The translations under genes were made by a program, and so were the position numbers. The notes beneath the pieces are model-generated. The model saw nothing but the letters and a program-made list of their open reading frames with translations. It made no database searches and was not told the DNA's origin. Below, one piece after another: positions 16,953 to 26,202 of a stretch of 58,658 nucleotides of DNA (position 1 is the stretch's first letter; every line of letters begins with the position of its first letter). The stretch is taken from the NCBI GenBank assembly GCA_017539165.1, contig JAFYHN010000045.1, forward strand, positions 1-58,658, given 5' to 3'. Source of the DNA: Eubacterium sp. (GTDB taxonomy: Bacteria > Bacillota > Clostridia > Lachnospirales > Lachnospiraceae).

Positions 16953-18173
16953 ATGAGAAAATTTGAGAAATCAGTAAAGCTGAATAATGTTTGTTATGAT
17001 ATCAGAGGTCCTGTTATGGATGAAGCAAACAGGATGATAGCTGCAGGAGAGAAGATACTAAAACTTAATATCGGTAATCCGGCCCCATTTGGATTCAGGG
17101 CGCCTGATGAGATAATAAAAGCGATGGCTGAAAACCTGACCAGTACAGAGGGTTATTCTGATTCGAAGGGACTTATCTCTGCGAGAGAAGCCATAGTTGA
17201 ATATGACAAAACAAAGAATATCCCTAACGTAAATGTAGATGATGTCTACACAGGAAATGGCGTTAGTGAACTTATAACCCTTTCCATGCAGGGACTTCTG
17301 GATTATGGTGATGAGATTCTCGTTCCGGCTCCGGATTATCCACTTTGGACCGCTTCAGTTACACTTGCAGGTGGTACGGCTGTTCATTATTTATGTGATG
17401 AAAGTTCCAACTGGTATCCTGATGTAAAAGATATTGAGAAAAAAATCACACCAAGAACGAAGGGTATAGTTATCATAAATCCAAACAATCCTACGGGTGC
17501 GCTTTATCCGGAAAGTATTCTTAGGGAGATTGTTAAGCTAGCAGAGAGAAATGATCTGATCATATTTGCAGATGAAATATATGACAGACTCATTATGGAT
17601 GGAAAGACTCATACTTCTATTGCGAGTCTTGCGCCGGATTGTCTCTGTCTTACATTTAACGGTCTTTCAAAATCACATCTGATCGCAGGCTACAGAGTCG
17701 GATGGATGTCTATCTCAGGCAACAAGAGCAATGCTACAGGATATATTGAAGGAATCAAACTTCTTTCGTCGATGCGACTTTGTTCAAATGTACCGGCACA
17801 GTCACTGATCGCACCTGCACTTAAGCATCTGGACGAAACAAGGAAGCTTGTGGCTCCAGGAGGAAGAGTGTATCAGCAGAGAGAATGTATAGTGAAGCTG
17901 CTTAATGATATACCGGGTGTATCAGTTGTAAAACCGGAGGCCGCTTTCTATTGCTTCCCTAAGCTTGACACAAAGAGATTTAACATACATGATGATGAAA
18001 GATTCGCACTGGATGTTCTCAGGAACAAGAAGATCCTGTTCACGCATGGAGGTGGATTCCACTGGGAAGTTCCAGACCATTTCAGGATAGTTTATCTGCC
18101 TGATATTGAGGTTCTGACAGAGGCTGCTACAGCGCTTGGAGAATTCCTTGCAGACTATAGACAGATAGATTGA
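16953..18173 (+). CDS. alaA: PLP-dependent aminotransferase, AlaA-like (glutamate-pyruvate)
   Basis: 406 residues of the class I/II aminotransferase fold. Marks: LNIGNPAPFGF at the start, the NNPTGA motif (INPNNPTGALYPE), DEIYDRLIMDG, and the PLP-lysine motif GLSKSHLIAGYRVGWM. This is the AlaA/YfbQ subgroup, which makes alanine from pyruvate with glutamate as donor. The ATG is chosen because GAGGAG lies eight bases before it; a GTG three codons earlier overlaps that site. It has its own promoter. No terminator is obvious, so mltG may be partly read through. Confidence 0.9.
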   Translation: MRKFEKSVKLNNVCYDIRGPVMDEANRMIAAGEKILKLNIGNPAPFGFRAPDEIIKAMAENLTSTEGYSDSKGLISAREAIVEYDKTKNIPNVNVDDVYTGNGVSELITLSMQGLLDYGDEILVPAPDYPLWTASVTLAGGTAVHYLCDESSNWYPDVKDIEKKITPRTKGIVIINPNNPTGALYPESILREIVKLAERNDLIIFADEIYDRLIMDGKTHTSIASLAPDCLCLTFNGLSKSHLIAGYRVGWMSISGNKSNATGYIEGIKLLSSMRLCSNVPAQSLIAPALKHLDETRKLVAPGGRVYQQRECIVKLLNDIPGVSVVKPEAAFYCFPKLDTKRFNIHDDERFALDVLRNKKILFTHGGGFHWEVPDHFRIVYLPDIEVLTEAATALGEFLADYRQID

Positions 18174-18307
18174 TAACAGTTGCGGATTTAGCTGAAAGAT
18201 GGTAGTATATAAGGGATAGTGGATAAGTGTCGGCAGAGGTCGATTTGTATCCCGATTTTCTTACAGAATAATAATTTCAAGAAGAGCATTTAAAGGACAA
18301 AAGTATA

Positions 18308-19450
18308 ATGATTAAAGCAGTAAAGCTTATGATTATCCTTGCAGCTGCTTTTCTGCTTTTTGTGGTTGTAAGCGATTATATTTCAGACTACAAGGAACAG
18401 TACGAAAATGAGCTGACAAGTACAGAATCAAATCCAGGGGAAGAAGTAACAATAAAGATTCCGAAGAATTCTTCGGCCAAAGAGGTTGCAGAGATTCTTA
18501 AGAGGAACGGCCTTATCAAGTTTGAGAAGGCATTTGTTACCAGACTTCAGCAATCAGAATATAGAGGAAAGCTTCAGTCGGGAGAATTCAAACTGAGAAA
18601 AGGTATGAATACTCTCGAGATGATGGAGATCTTATGTAAGGAGGACGAGGATTCCAAGATTGTAGATCAGCTGGTTATTCCGGAAGGGTACACTGTTGAT
18701 ATGATCGGCGAAGCTTGTGAGGAAGAGGGCATCTGCGATAAGCAGGATTTTATAAATGTTGTTAAATCAGTCACATCCAGTGACTTTGAGTATCTTGTAG
18801 ATGTTCCGTCGGGTGCCAATGTCAGATATGCACTTGAAGGATATCTTTTCCCGGCAACGTATGACATCTCTAAGAATACAACAGCCGAGGATGTGGTCAA
18901 CATGATGTTGGATGCCTTCAAGGATTACTATACTGATGAGATGAATGCGGTTGCGACTGAGAAAGGTATGAATTCATTTCAGGTACTTACACTCGCTTCT
19001 ATGATCGAGAGGGAGGCTAAGTTAGAATCAGAAAGACCTATCATAGCATCGGTTCTCAACAATCGTATCAATTCGGATATGCTTTTGCAGATTGATTCTA
19101 CAGTTCTTTATCCGAAGACTAATGGAATGTATGACAGCGGAGATCCGGCAATTGAAGATCTTTCACTTGATTCACCGTACAATACTTACGTTTATAGTGG
19201 ATTACCTGTTGGACCTATCTGTAATCCAGGACTTTCCTGCATAAAGGCAGTTCTGAATCCTGAAGAAACTGATTACCTGTATTATCATGTTATTGATGAG
19301 AAAACAGGTAGACATATATTTACAGAAACTTACGAAGAGCATGTGGAAACCATGAAGGGTAAGGAAGATAAGATAGGTGGAACTGATACAAACGGAGACG
19401 GTATCCCAGATATCGAACCCGGACAAACAGATTACGAGGAAGAAGAATAG
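18308..19450 (+). CDS. mltG: Endolytic murein transglycosylase MltG
   Basis: 380 residues: one N-terminal membrane anchor (~5-24), a short acidic linker, a LysM-like segment (VTIKIPKNSSAKEVAEILK) and the YceG/MltG catalytic domain. The catalytic Glu is in LASMIEREAKLESERP, followed by VLNNRINSDMLLQIDST and SPYNTYVYSGLPVGPI. The enzyme cleaves nascent glycan strands at the outer face of the membrane and limits strand length. The C-terminal tail is acidic (DTNGDGIPDIEPGQTDYEEEE). AAAGGA precedes the ATG. The next gene begins the phosphorylation locus 92 bases later. Confidence 0.95.
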   Translation: MIKAVKLMIILAAAFLLFVVVSDYISDYKEQYENELTSTESNPGEEVTIKIPKNSSAKEVAEILKRNGLIKFEKAFVTRLQQSEYRGKLQSGEFKLRKGMNTLEMMEILCKEDEDSKIVDQLVIPEGYTVDMIGEACEEEGICDKQDFINVVKSVTSSDFEYLVDVPSGANVRYALEGYLFPATYDISKNTTAEDVVNMMLDAFKDYYTDEMNAVATEKGMNSFQVLTLASMIEREAKLESERPIIASVLNNRINSDMLLQIDSTVLYPKTNGMYDSGDPAIEDLSLDSPYNTYVYSGLPVGPICNPGLSCIKAVLNPEETDYLYYHVIDEKTGRHIFTETYEEHVETMKGKEDKIGGTDTNGDGIPDIEPGQTDYEEEE

Positions 19451-19542
19451 TGTTGAAGACGAATCTGGAGTAACAGTGATTACTGATACTCGGCCGTTCA
19501 GAACTCGTTATCACATTTACATATAGGAGGGGCAAACACACC

Positions 19543-20997
19543 ATGAGAACTTTTAGTTTTATAGCTAAAAACATTGGAGCAGAGCGTTATCTTACATACA
19601 CCATGGGCGAGGGCATGGAGTTGGATGAAGACGTTCTTGACTATTGCGAAGAAAATGCAATAGACGAGATTGTGAATATCATTTATCAGGAAGATGATGA
19701 TTTTGATTATCTTACCTATGATGTATCCGGCAAAATGACTCTTGAGAAATTCACCGAAAGTGTTGTTAACAAGGAAAAAGTATTCAAGCTTTTAAGAAAC
19801 GTCGCGATCAATATGATAAATATAAAGGAACATGCGATTCCTTTATCATATATTCTTCTTAATAAGAATTTCATGTACATAGATCCGGACAGTCTTGCAC
19901 TTAAATTCTTATACCTCCCGGTTGAAAGTGATGGTTCCGTAGCTATGGAATTTAAGAGCTTTACAAGACAGCTCCTGGCTACGATGAGATATAACGTTGA
20001 TGAAGACCTGTCTTATGTAGGACAGCTCCTCACATATGTTAACGGAGAAAACTTCAATCTGAGAGGACTTATCAATCTGACAGAAGCTCTTATGAAAGAT
20101 GCAGGAATCGACTACTTAACGGAGGGCCAGATTTCTACAGATGATGGAGCGGAAGTTGTCAGCAATGTTGAACTTGCAGGAGAGAAAACAGAAGGTGCAA
20201 CAGACTTTATAAAGGATCTTCAGGATGCTAAGGATCTTCCGGAGATAGGCGATGATGAAGATGAAGACGAAATAGAGGTACAGGAAGAACCTGTTAAGAA
20301 GCCTGTTCTGAAGGAAGTAGAGCCTGCTTCGGCAAGAAAGAAAGCTGCAGCGTCAGCTGATAAAGAAAAGAAAGAAACTGCAAAAACTGAGAAGTCGGCA
20401 GAATCTCTTGATGATATAAAAGCTAAGATTGAAGAGATTGTCGGAAATGAAGACAAAGTCGCTCAGAGCGAAAATAAGCCAAAGCCTGTAAAGGTAAGTA
20501 AAGCTGCTATGCTTAAAGCTGCTGCTGAAAGTATAGAAGAGGAAGAAGCTGAAGAGGCAGCAAAAGAAGCTGCTAAAAATCACGATGAAAAGAAAGACGA
20601 TAAAGGCGATGAAGAGAAGAACGAAGGTGGTGGACTTCTCGGAGCAGTTACAGGCGCTGTGTCTAACGTGGCAGATAAGATTGGAAATAACACAATCAAG
20701 ATCAACCCTTACCTGATAAGAAATGAAACTGAAGAGAAGGTTATAATTGCTAAGCCGGTATTTAAGATTGGTAAAGCAAGCAGAGGTGTTGATTTCCACG
20801 TTGGAGGAAATGGAGCTATCAGCCGTCAGCATGCTATTATCCTTCACAAGGGTGATGATTATTTCTTAAAAGACAATAAGTCTACAAATCATACATACCT
20901 TGATGGAAAACAGCTTGAGCCAGATGAGGAAGCTCAGCTTAAAGACAACAGCATAATCCGTCTTGGAGATGAAGACTTTACATTTAAGATGGGCTAA
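19543..20997 (+). CDS. FHA-domain protein with DUF6382-like N-terminus (A)
   Basis: 484 residues, cytoplasmic. The N-terminal ~190 residues form a DUF6382-like domain shared with the second FHA protein (SVVNKEKVFKLLRNVAINMI...IPLSYILLNKNFMYIDP). A ~200-residue very charged Glu/Lys/Ala linker follows, and a C-terminal FHA domain spans ~405-484. FHA domains read phosphothreonine. Here the usual Gly-Arg is Gly-Lys (FKIGKASRG), SRQH is kept, and NGT is changed to NHT (STNHTYLDG), so binding may be altered. A TAGGAGGGG site lies before the ATG. It opens the locus with FHA-B, phosphatase and kinase. Confidence 0.88.
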   Translation: MRTFSFIAKNIGAERYLTYTMGEGMELDEDVLDYCEENAIDEIVNIIYQEDDDFDYLTYDVSGKMTLEKFTESVVNKEKVFKLLRNVAINMINIKEHAIPLSYILLNKNFMYIDPDSLALKFLYLPVESDGSVAMEFKSFTRQLLATMRYNVDEDLSYVGQLLTYVNGENFNLRGLINLTEALMKDAGIDYLTEGQISTDDGAEVVSNVELAGEKTEGATDFIKDLQDAKDLPEIGDDEDEDEIEVQEEPVKKPVLKEVEPASARKKAAASADKEKKETAKTEKSAESLDDIKAKIEEIVGNEDKVAQSENKPKPVKVSKAAMLKAAAESIEEEEAEEAAKEAAKNHDEKKDDKGDEEKNEGGGLLGAVTGAVSNVADKIGNNTIKINPYLIRNETEEKVIIAKPVFKIGKASRGVDFHVGGNGAISRQHAIILHKGDDYFLKDNKSTNHTYLDGKQLEPDEEAQLKDNSIIRLGDEDFTFKMG

Positions 20998-21069
20998 ATA
21001 TATAGACAACGATCAGTTCAGAAGCAAAAATGCGGCTGGACTTTTCGTGTTTAATGAGATACGTGCAAA

Positions 21070-21290
21070 AGCGGACCAAATGATTCAAACGAGAGTGGGA
21101 ACGAGTGCTTGCACTCAGTGAAAACTATCGTTTGAATCTTGGGAGGCTTGCGAAGCAAGCAGCGAAAAAAAGCGTGATTTAGTGCCACCGAAGGTGGCAG
21201 TAGAGCGCCGCTTAACAAGGCGGTGAAAGCTTGCTTATCACAGCCGTTAAGCGAGTGCGTACTCAAGAACGTGTTTTTTCGAGGTCCGCT
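21070..21290. repeat. GC-rich multi-hairpin element between the two FHA genes
   Basis: AGCGGACC (21070-21077) pairs with GGTCCGCT (21283-21290) and encloses several stems: GATTCAAACGA with TCGTTTGAATC (21082-21092/21128-21138) holding GAGTGC/GCACTC; GCTTGC-GAA-GCAAGC (21146-21160); GCCACC-GAA-GGTGGC (21184-21198); CGCTTAAC with GTTAAGCG (21209-21216/21246-21253) holding GTGA/TCAC. It has no coding potential and no T-run terminator. It fills nearly all of the 319-base gap and may be a structured RNA or a dispersed repeat. Confidence 0.6.
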
Positions 21291-21319
21291 AGCCAAGATA
21301 AAGCCATAGGGGGAGAATG

Positions 21320-23266
21320 ATGGAAATAAATAATATCAGGATTGAAGGAACCGGTAATATGATGACGATGAAGTACTCGCTTCTGCCGTCAGATGAAATA
21401 GATGATACCGCGTTGGAAAGAATTAAAACGAATTCACCGGAAGGGATAGTGCCTGTCCAGGTCATGGATATATCGGGAGTAAGAACTCTGTTTGCTCAGT
21501 TTTCAGGCGGAGTTACTCTGAAAAACTATCTGAAGAATGTACTGGATAAGCGTTCTGTATTGGAACTGCTTAAGAGCCTTATCGCATGTATGGATATAGG
21601 TAAGTTTGGAATACCTGTAAGCTATATCGCGAAGAAGTCTGATTATATCTATGTGGATACACAAACGCTTAAGGCAAGTTGTTTCGTTATTCCTGTAAAA
21701 GGAGATACGAATGATCCTAACGAAGTTCGCAGATTTTTGAGAAGCGTTGTTTCAAGGATGAGATTCAGTGATAGTGATACGGATAATTATGTTGCAAGAA
21801 TGCTGACCATCCTTAATTCAGATAGATTTTCGCTTAATGAAATGAACGTTTTGGTGAGTGAGGTACAGCTTGAGATGGAAGAGGCTCAGCTAGGTGACGC
21901 GCCAACAGGTGAGGCAAAGGTAGATAAGATGGGAGTCCTTAGAAACAGGGCATCTCAAAGTTTTCCTCAGCAGCCCCCATTTGGAGGACAGCCACAGTTT
22001 CAGCAACCACAGTTTGGTCAGCAGCCGCCTTTTGCAGCACAGCCACAGTTCAGTCCTCAACCGCAGTTTGGCCAGCAGCCGCCATTTGTACCACAGCCAC
22101 AGTTCAGTCAGCAACCATCGTTTGCGGCACAACCTCAGTTCCAGCAACCACAGTTTGATCAGCAACCCCAACTTGCACCACAACCAGTTTTAAATGAGCC
22201 TCCTGTTAAAAGATTTGATCCGATGACAGGACAGCCTTTAAATAATCCATTACCGGCAGAGGAGCCACGACCAGAAACTCCGATTGAGGAAGTGACGCCA
22301 GAAGCACCAGTAGAAGAAACAGCACCGGAAGTGCCGGCAGAGGAATCACAACCAGAAACTCCGATTGAGGAGGTGGCACAGGAAACACCAGTAGAAGAAA
22401 CAGCACCGGAAGCCCCGACAGAGGAGCCGCAACCAGAAACTCCGATTGAGGAAGCGGCACCAGAGACAGCACCGGAACATCCGCAGGGACCGACGGGAAT
22501 GCCTGGTTTCGATTTCCAGACAGGACCTTCGTTTGATGATCCTATTGGGGACGATATTCCAAGGTTTGAGGTTCCTTCTCAGGAAGAGATTTCAAGATAT
22601 AACGATGGATTAGATAGCGGAACAGAAGAACCTGCTCCTGTTAAGAGGTTTGATCCTATGACGGGACAGCCGTTAGAGAATAACAATATTCCGATGGGCC
22701 AGCCGTTTAATCCTTTTACTGTGGAAAGTCCGTTTATTCCACAGAATCCAATCTATAATCCGTTTGGTGAACCGTCACCAATGGATAATCCATTCGCAGG
22801 TGAGCTGCCGGTAGCGAATCCTTTTGCAGGACAGCCACCGATGGATAATCCGTTTGTAGGACAGCCACCAATGGACAATCAATTCATAGGGAATCAGTCA
22901 GGACCGGTTCCTCCTGCAGAGATGCCTTCCGATGGGCAGCCAGAACAGGATCCGAACCTTCCGAGACCACATTTTGTCAGAGAAAAAACTGGCGAAAAGA
23001 TATTTATTGACAAAGACGAATTCAGAATTGGAAAGTCGAAGATTCACGCCGACTATGCCATTGAGAATAATACCGCGATCAGTCGTGTTCACGTAGTTGT
23101 GACAAAAAGGAATGGAGTTAGCTATCTTAGGGATAATGAATCTACAAATGGAACATGGATAGAAGGCGAAAGATTAGAGCCGGGGAGAGAGGTACTTCTC
23201 AAGGCAAATATGAAGGTTAAGTTCGGTGACGAAGACTTCACATTCTACCTTAGAGAGGGAGTATAG
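21320..23266 (+). CDS. FHA-domain protein with DUF6382-like N-terminus and Pro/Gln/Glu repeats (B)
   Basis: 648 residues. The N-terminal ~190 residues are paralogous to FHA protein A (VLDKRSVLELLKSLIACMDI...IPVSYIAKKSDYIYVDTQ). A ~360-residue disordered part follows with three repeat types: [FPQ]-rich QPQF/QQPPF units, Glu/Pro units of the PETPIEE/APVEET kind, and NPFAGQPPMD units. The phrase VKRFDPMTGQPL occurs twice (22205 and 22640). The C-terminal FHA domain (~565-645) has FRIGKSK, AISRVHV and ESTNGTWIEG, more canonical than in protein A but also Gly-Lys. The second of two adjacent ATGs is favoured by spacing from AGGGGG. The stop is four bases before the phosphatase. Confidence 0.88.
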   Translation: MEINNIRIEGTGNMMTMKYSLLPSDEIDDTALERIKTNSPEGIVPVQVMDISGVRTLFAQFSGGVTLKNYLKNVLDKRSVLELLKSLIACMDIGKFGIPVSYIAKKSDYIYVDTQTLKASCFVIPVKGDTNDPNEVRRFLRSVVSRMRFSDSDTDNYVARMLTILNSDRFSLNEMNVLVSEVQLEMEEAQLGDAPTGEAKVDKMGVLRNRASQSFPQQPPFGGQPQFQQPQFGQQPPFAAQPQFSPQPQFGQQPPFVPQPQFSQQPSFAAQPQFQQPQFDQQPQLAPQPVLNEPPVKRFDPMTGQPLNNPLPAEEPRPETPIEEVTPEAPVEETAPEVPAEESQPETPIEEVAQETPVEETAPEAPTEEPQPETPIEEAAPETAPEHPQGPTGMPGFDFQTGPSFDDPIGDDIPRFEVPSQEEISRYNDGLDSGTEEPAPVKRFDPMTGQPLENNNIPMGQPFNPFTVESPFIPQNPIYNPFGEPSPMDNPFAGELPVANPFAGQPPMDNPFVGQPPMDNQFIGNQSGPVPPAEMPSDGQPEQDPNLPRPHFVREKTGEKIFIDKDEFRIGKSKIHADYAIENNTAISRVHVVVTKRNGVSYLRDNESTNGTWIEGERLEPGREVLLKANMKVKFGDEDFTFYLREGV

Positions 23267-23270
23267 AAGA

Positions 23271-24041
23271 ATGGAATTCACAGCGACCTATAATACTGAT
23301 ATTGGTATCAGAAAAAGTACCAATCAGGATTCGCTTGCTATGCGAATTATAGACACGCCTGACGGGGAAGTGGCGTTTGCCATTGTGTGTGATGGAATGG
23401 GCGGTCTTGCAAAGGGTGAACTTGCTTCGAAAGAAGTTATAGATGCTTTTTGTAAATGGTTTGATGAAGATTTTTGTGCTCAGGTAGTTGATGGAACATT
23501 TACAGCACTGAGGTTGAGAGATGATTGGAACGGAATAATTCAAAACGAGAACCGTTTGTTGGGAATATATGGTTCTGATCACAATATTATGCTGGGGACC
23601 ACGATATCCGCATTGCTTATTTACAGAGATGAATTCTACATAGTACATGTAGGTGACAGTAGAGTTTATGAGCTTGCAAATAATGTCAGGATACTTACAA
23701 AGGATCAGACATTTGTTGCAAGAGAAGTGGCGGCGGGGAGAATGACTCCTCAGGAAGCAAAGATAGATCCGAGACGAAGTGTTCTTTTGCAGTGCGTGGG
23801 GGCGTCTGCAACAGTAGTACCGGATTTTCTGAAAGGTAAAGCACAGAAGGGGGCAGTATATTTTGTTTGTTCTGATGGATTCAGACATCAGATATCAGAC
23901 GAAGAAATAATGGAGAAGTTGGGGCCTGACAGCACACCAACAGTAGAAGAGTTAAAGTATGGTTGTGTATATCTAACAGAGCTCGTAAAAAATAGGAAAG
24001 AGACAGACAATATAACAGTAGCAGCAATAAAAACTATTTAA
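23271..24041 (+). CDS. PP2C-type Ser/Thr protein phosphatase
   Basis: 256 residues of the metal-dependent PPM family, cytoplasmic. Metal and phosphate motifs in order: RKSTNQDSLAM, VCDGMGGLAKG, TTISALLIYRDEF, HVGDSRVYEL, LTKDQTFV, VCSDGFRHQI and a closing DNITVAAI. It removes phosphate from Ser/Thr, here presumably from the kinase and its targets encoded next door. The ATG is chosen because GGGAG lies shortly before it and the conserved domain begins at once. A GTG 15 codons upstream would overlap the previous gene. The tight packing suggests coupled translation. Confidence 0.95.
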   Translation: MEFTATYNTDIGIRKSTNQDSLAMRIIDTPDGEVAFAIVCDGMGGLAKGELASKEVIDAFCKWFDEDFCAQVVDGTFTALRLRDDWNGIIQNENRLLGIYGSDHNIMLGTTISALLIYRDEFYIVHVGDSRVYELANNVRILTKDQTFVAREVAAGRMTPQEAKIDPRRSVLLQCVGASATVVPDFLKGKAQKGAVYFVCSDGFRHQISDEEIMEKLGPDSTPTVEELKYGCVYLTELVKNRKETDNITVAAIKTI

Positions 24042-24054
24042 TGGGGATTAAAGA

Positions 24055-26196
24055 ATGTTAAAAGAAGGTACCGTACTGGACGGAAAATACGAAATATTGA
24101 GACGAATAGGCGAAGGTGGTATGTCTATCGTTTATCTTGCTCGTAATAACCGTATGAACATGCAGCTTGCCGTTAAGGAGATTAAGAATGACGGCTCCAA
24201 AAGCATGGAAATACTTCTGAAGGGGTTGGAACGTGAGGCAAATATCCTGAAGAACGTGGATCATCCTGTTATTCCACGAATCGTCGATATTGTTAAGCAC
24301 GGCGGCACTATCTGCGTTGTTATGGATTTTATCGAAGGGGAAAACCTTGCAGATAAGCTCAAAGAAGTAGGAAGTTTCTCTCAGGAGCAAGTTATTGAAT
24401 GGGGTCTTGAACTTGCATCTGCTCTAGATTATCTTCACTCGATGAACCCTCCTATCATTTACAGAGATATGAAACCTTCCAATGTCATGCTTAAGCCGGA
24501 TGGAGGAGTTAAGCTGATCGACTTTGGAACGGCCAAAACATATGATATAGAGAATAATGCTGATACCACAGCTCTCGGAACTAGAGGTTATGCTGCTCCG
24601 GAGCAGTTTGGTGATGCATTTGGACGAGGAATATACAAAACGGATGCCCGTACAGATATATATAATCTGGGCGCCACTCTGTATCACATGGTTACAGGAA
24701 AGAATCCTCAGGAACCACCATATGAGATGGTTCCGATCAGACAGGTAAATATGTCGCTGTCTACCGGACTTGAGGAGATCATCCTTAAATGTACGAAACC
24801 TAATCCGAATGAGAGATATCAGTCCTGTTCGGAACTTATATATGCACTGGAACACTATACAGAGCTTGATGAGAGTTATATAAGACAAAACAGAAAGAAA
24901 GTTACTCTTTTTGCAGCTACAGCAGCACTTACTATGATATGTGCACTTCTTTCGGTCGGCGGCAAAGTTGGAATGAACAGAAAGGCTGCCGAGAATTACT
25001 CCGCGTATGTAGAAGCGGGAGATATGAAAAGAGTTGAAGGCGACTATACAGGTGCGGCTCTGGAGTATAAGAAAGCATTTGACTTGAATGAAAAAGAGAC
25101 GGATGCCTATATAAAGTTTATAGATCTATATATAGATGCACATTCGGATGTTGAGTCAACTAGTGGAGTTGATCTTAATTCGGGATTGACTGTAATCGCC
25201 AATAAGATAAAGGACGGAGTTGGTGGAGTTGACGAGAACAACGAAGTACTCTACAGAATGGGTCTGGCTTACTTTGTTGAACTAAAGGATCCAAAAACTG
25301 CGGCAAAGTATTTTACCAAGGTCGATCCGGAAGATGAAGTATATGGTCAGCTGGCAGGATATTACGGACATATATCGACAATCCTCATGAGTGCCAATCC
25401 GAATCCGAATGAACTCATTCAGAACGTTGATGAGTTTGCAGAGTACAACAAGAATAATATTTCAAATGATAATGAACAGAAGTTTATAAATTATAAAACT
25501 ATAGGTTCGCAGTATACGACTTATTTATCGGTTGAAGGTGTTCCTGAGAAATCCATCCAGAGGATGGAGGAGGCGCTTGAGGCGCTTGACAGTTACACGG
25601 GAGATGGTCAGGCGGACTATGCATATGAATTCAGTCGTAATCTGGCTGAAACTTATTTCCAATATGGACAGAGTAAGATAACTGAGGAAGGTGATGTTAC
25701 TGAAGCAAAGGATGATCTCCTCAGTTCAGTGGATTACTATCAGGAAGTGGTTGATCTTATAAGTGGTAAAGTAAATGTAGGAGCTACTACTTCGAATGAA
25801 ACTGTTAAAGGATATATCACCAGTTATGTTGTTGCTATGAATCGCATAGCGGAGATATATGGACTTATTGGTGACAAGGATAAAGCGGTTGAAGCATATA
25901 AGAAAGCAGAGGCTGACTTGGGAGAAGGAAATCCTGAAGCTAAAGCGGTATATGCTGCACATCTATATTTTCTGTATTCGATATTTAAGAATACCAATCA
26001 GGATCCGGCAAAGTGGACGGCAGATCAGAAGAGAGAGATCCTGGAGGTGTATCATAATGGTAACAAGATAGATGGAATACAGGATAATCAGACCTGGAGA
26101 AAACGTTCCAGCGATATGGAGAATCTGGAAAGTGGTATGGGTTCTTCTTCCAAGGATAAAGCTGATGATAAAAATTCATCAGAGGAAGGAGAGTGA
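24055..26196 (+). CDS. Transmembrane Ser/Thr protein kinase with extracytoplasmic TPR-like region
   Basis: 713 residues. The kinase domain spans ~12-275: Gly loop GEGGMS (19-24), Lys41, YRDMKPSN catalytic loop (136-143, Tyr for the usual His of HRD), DFG 156-158, an activation segment with NADTTALGTRGYAAPEQ, and DARTDIYNLG. One membrane helix follows (~284-302). The outer ~400 residues hold TPR-like helical repeats (GDYTGAALEYKKAFDLNEKE, GDKDKAVEAYKKAEADL) and end in an acidic Ser-rich tail. There are no PASTA repeats, so it is not a PrkC orthologue. The outside part may sense or bind a protein. It follows the phosphatase by 13 bases. Confidence 0.95.
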   Translation: MLKEGTVLDGKYEILRRIGEGGMSIVYLARNNRMNMQLAVKEIKNDGSKSMEILLKGLEREANILKNVDHPVIPRIVDIVKHGGTICVVMDFIEGENLADKLKEVGSFSQEQVIEWGLELASALDYLHSMNPPIIYRDMKPSNVMLKPDGGVKLIDFGTAKTYDIENNADTTALGTRGYAAPEQFGDAFGRGIYKTDARTDIYNLGATLYHMVTGKNPQEPPYEMVPIRQVNMSLSTGLEEIILKCTKPNPNERYQSCSELIYALEHYTELDESYIRQNRKKVTLFAATAALTMICALLSVGGKVGMNRKAAENYSAYVEAGDMKRVEGDYTGAALEYKKAFDLNEKETDAYIKFIDLYIDAHSDVESTSGVDLNSGLTVIANKIKDGVGGVDENNEVLYRMGLAYFVELKDPKTAAKYFTKVDPEDEVYGQLAGYYGHISTILMSANPNPNELIQNVDEFAEYNKNNISNDNEQKFINYKTIGSQYTTYLSVEGVPEKSIQRMEEALEALDSYTGDGQADYAYEFSRNLAETYFQYGQSKITEEGDVTEAKDDLLSSVDYYQEVVDLISGKVNVGATTSNETVKGYITSYVVAMNRIAEIYGLIGDKDKAVEAYKKAEADLGEGNPEAKAVYAAHLYFLYSIFKNTNQDPAKWTADQKREILEVYHNGNKIDGIQDNQTWRKRSSDMENLESGMGSSSKDKADDKNSSEEGE

Positions 26197-26202
26197 TGGA
26201 CC

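Noticed and set aside
20353-20847. A 164-codon minus-strand frame with Phe/Leu/Ser-rich sequence
   Set aside because: Antisense to the Glu/Lys-rich linker of FHA protein A; the hydrophobic look comes from complementing GAA/AAG codons.
21950-22200. Repeats that could suggest a CRISPR array
   Set aside because: The repeats are in frame inside an FHA-protein gene and encode QPQF/QQPPF units with no constant spacer length.
24055-26196. A PrkC/PASTA-type kinase
   Set aside because: No PASTA repeats are present outside the membrane; the outer region looks TPR-like.
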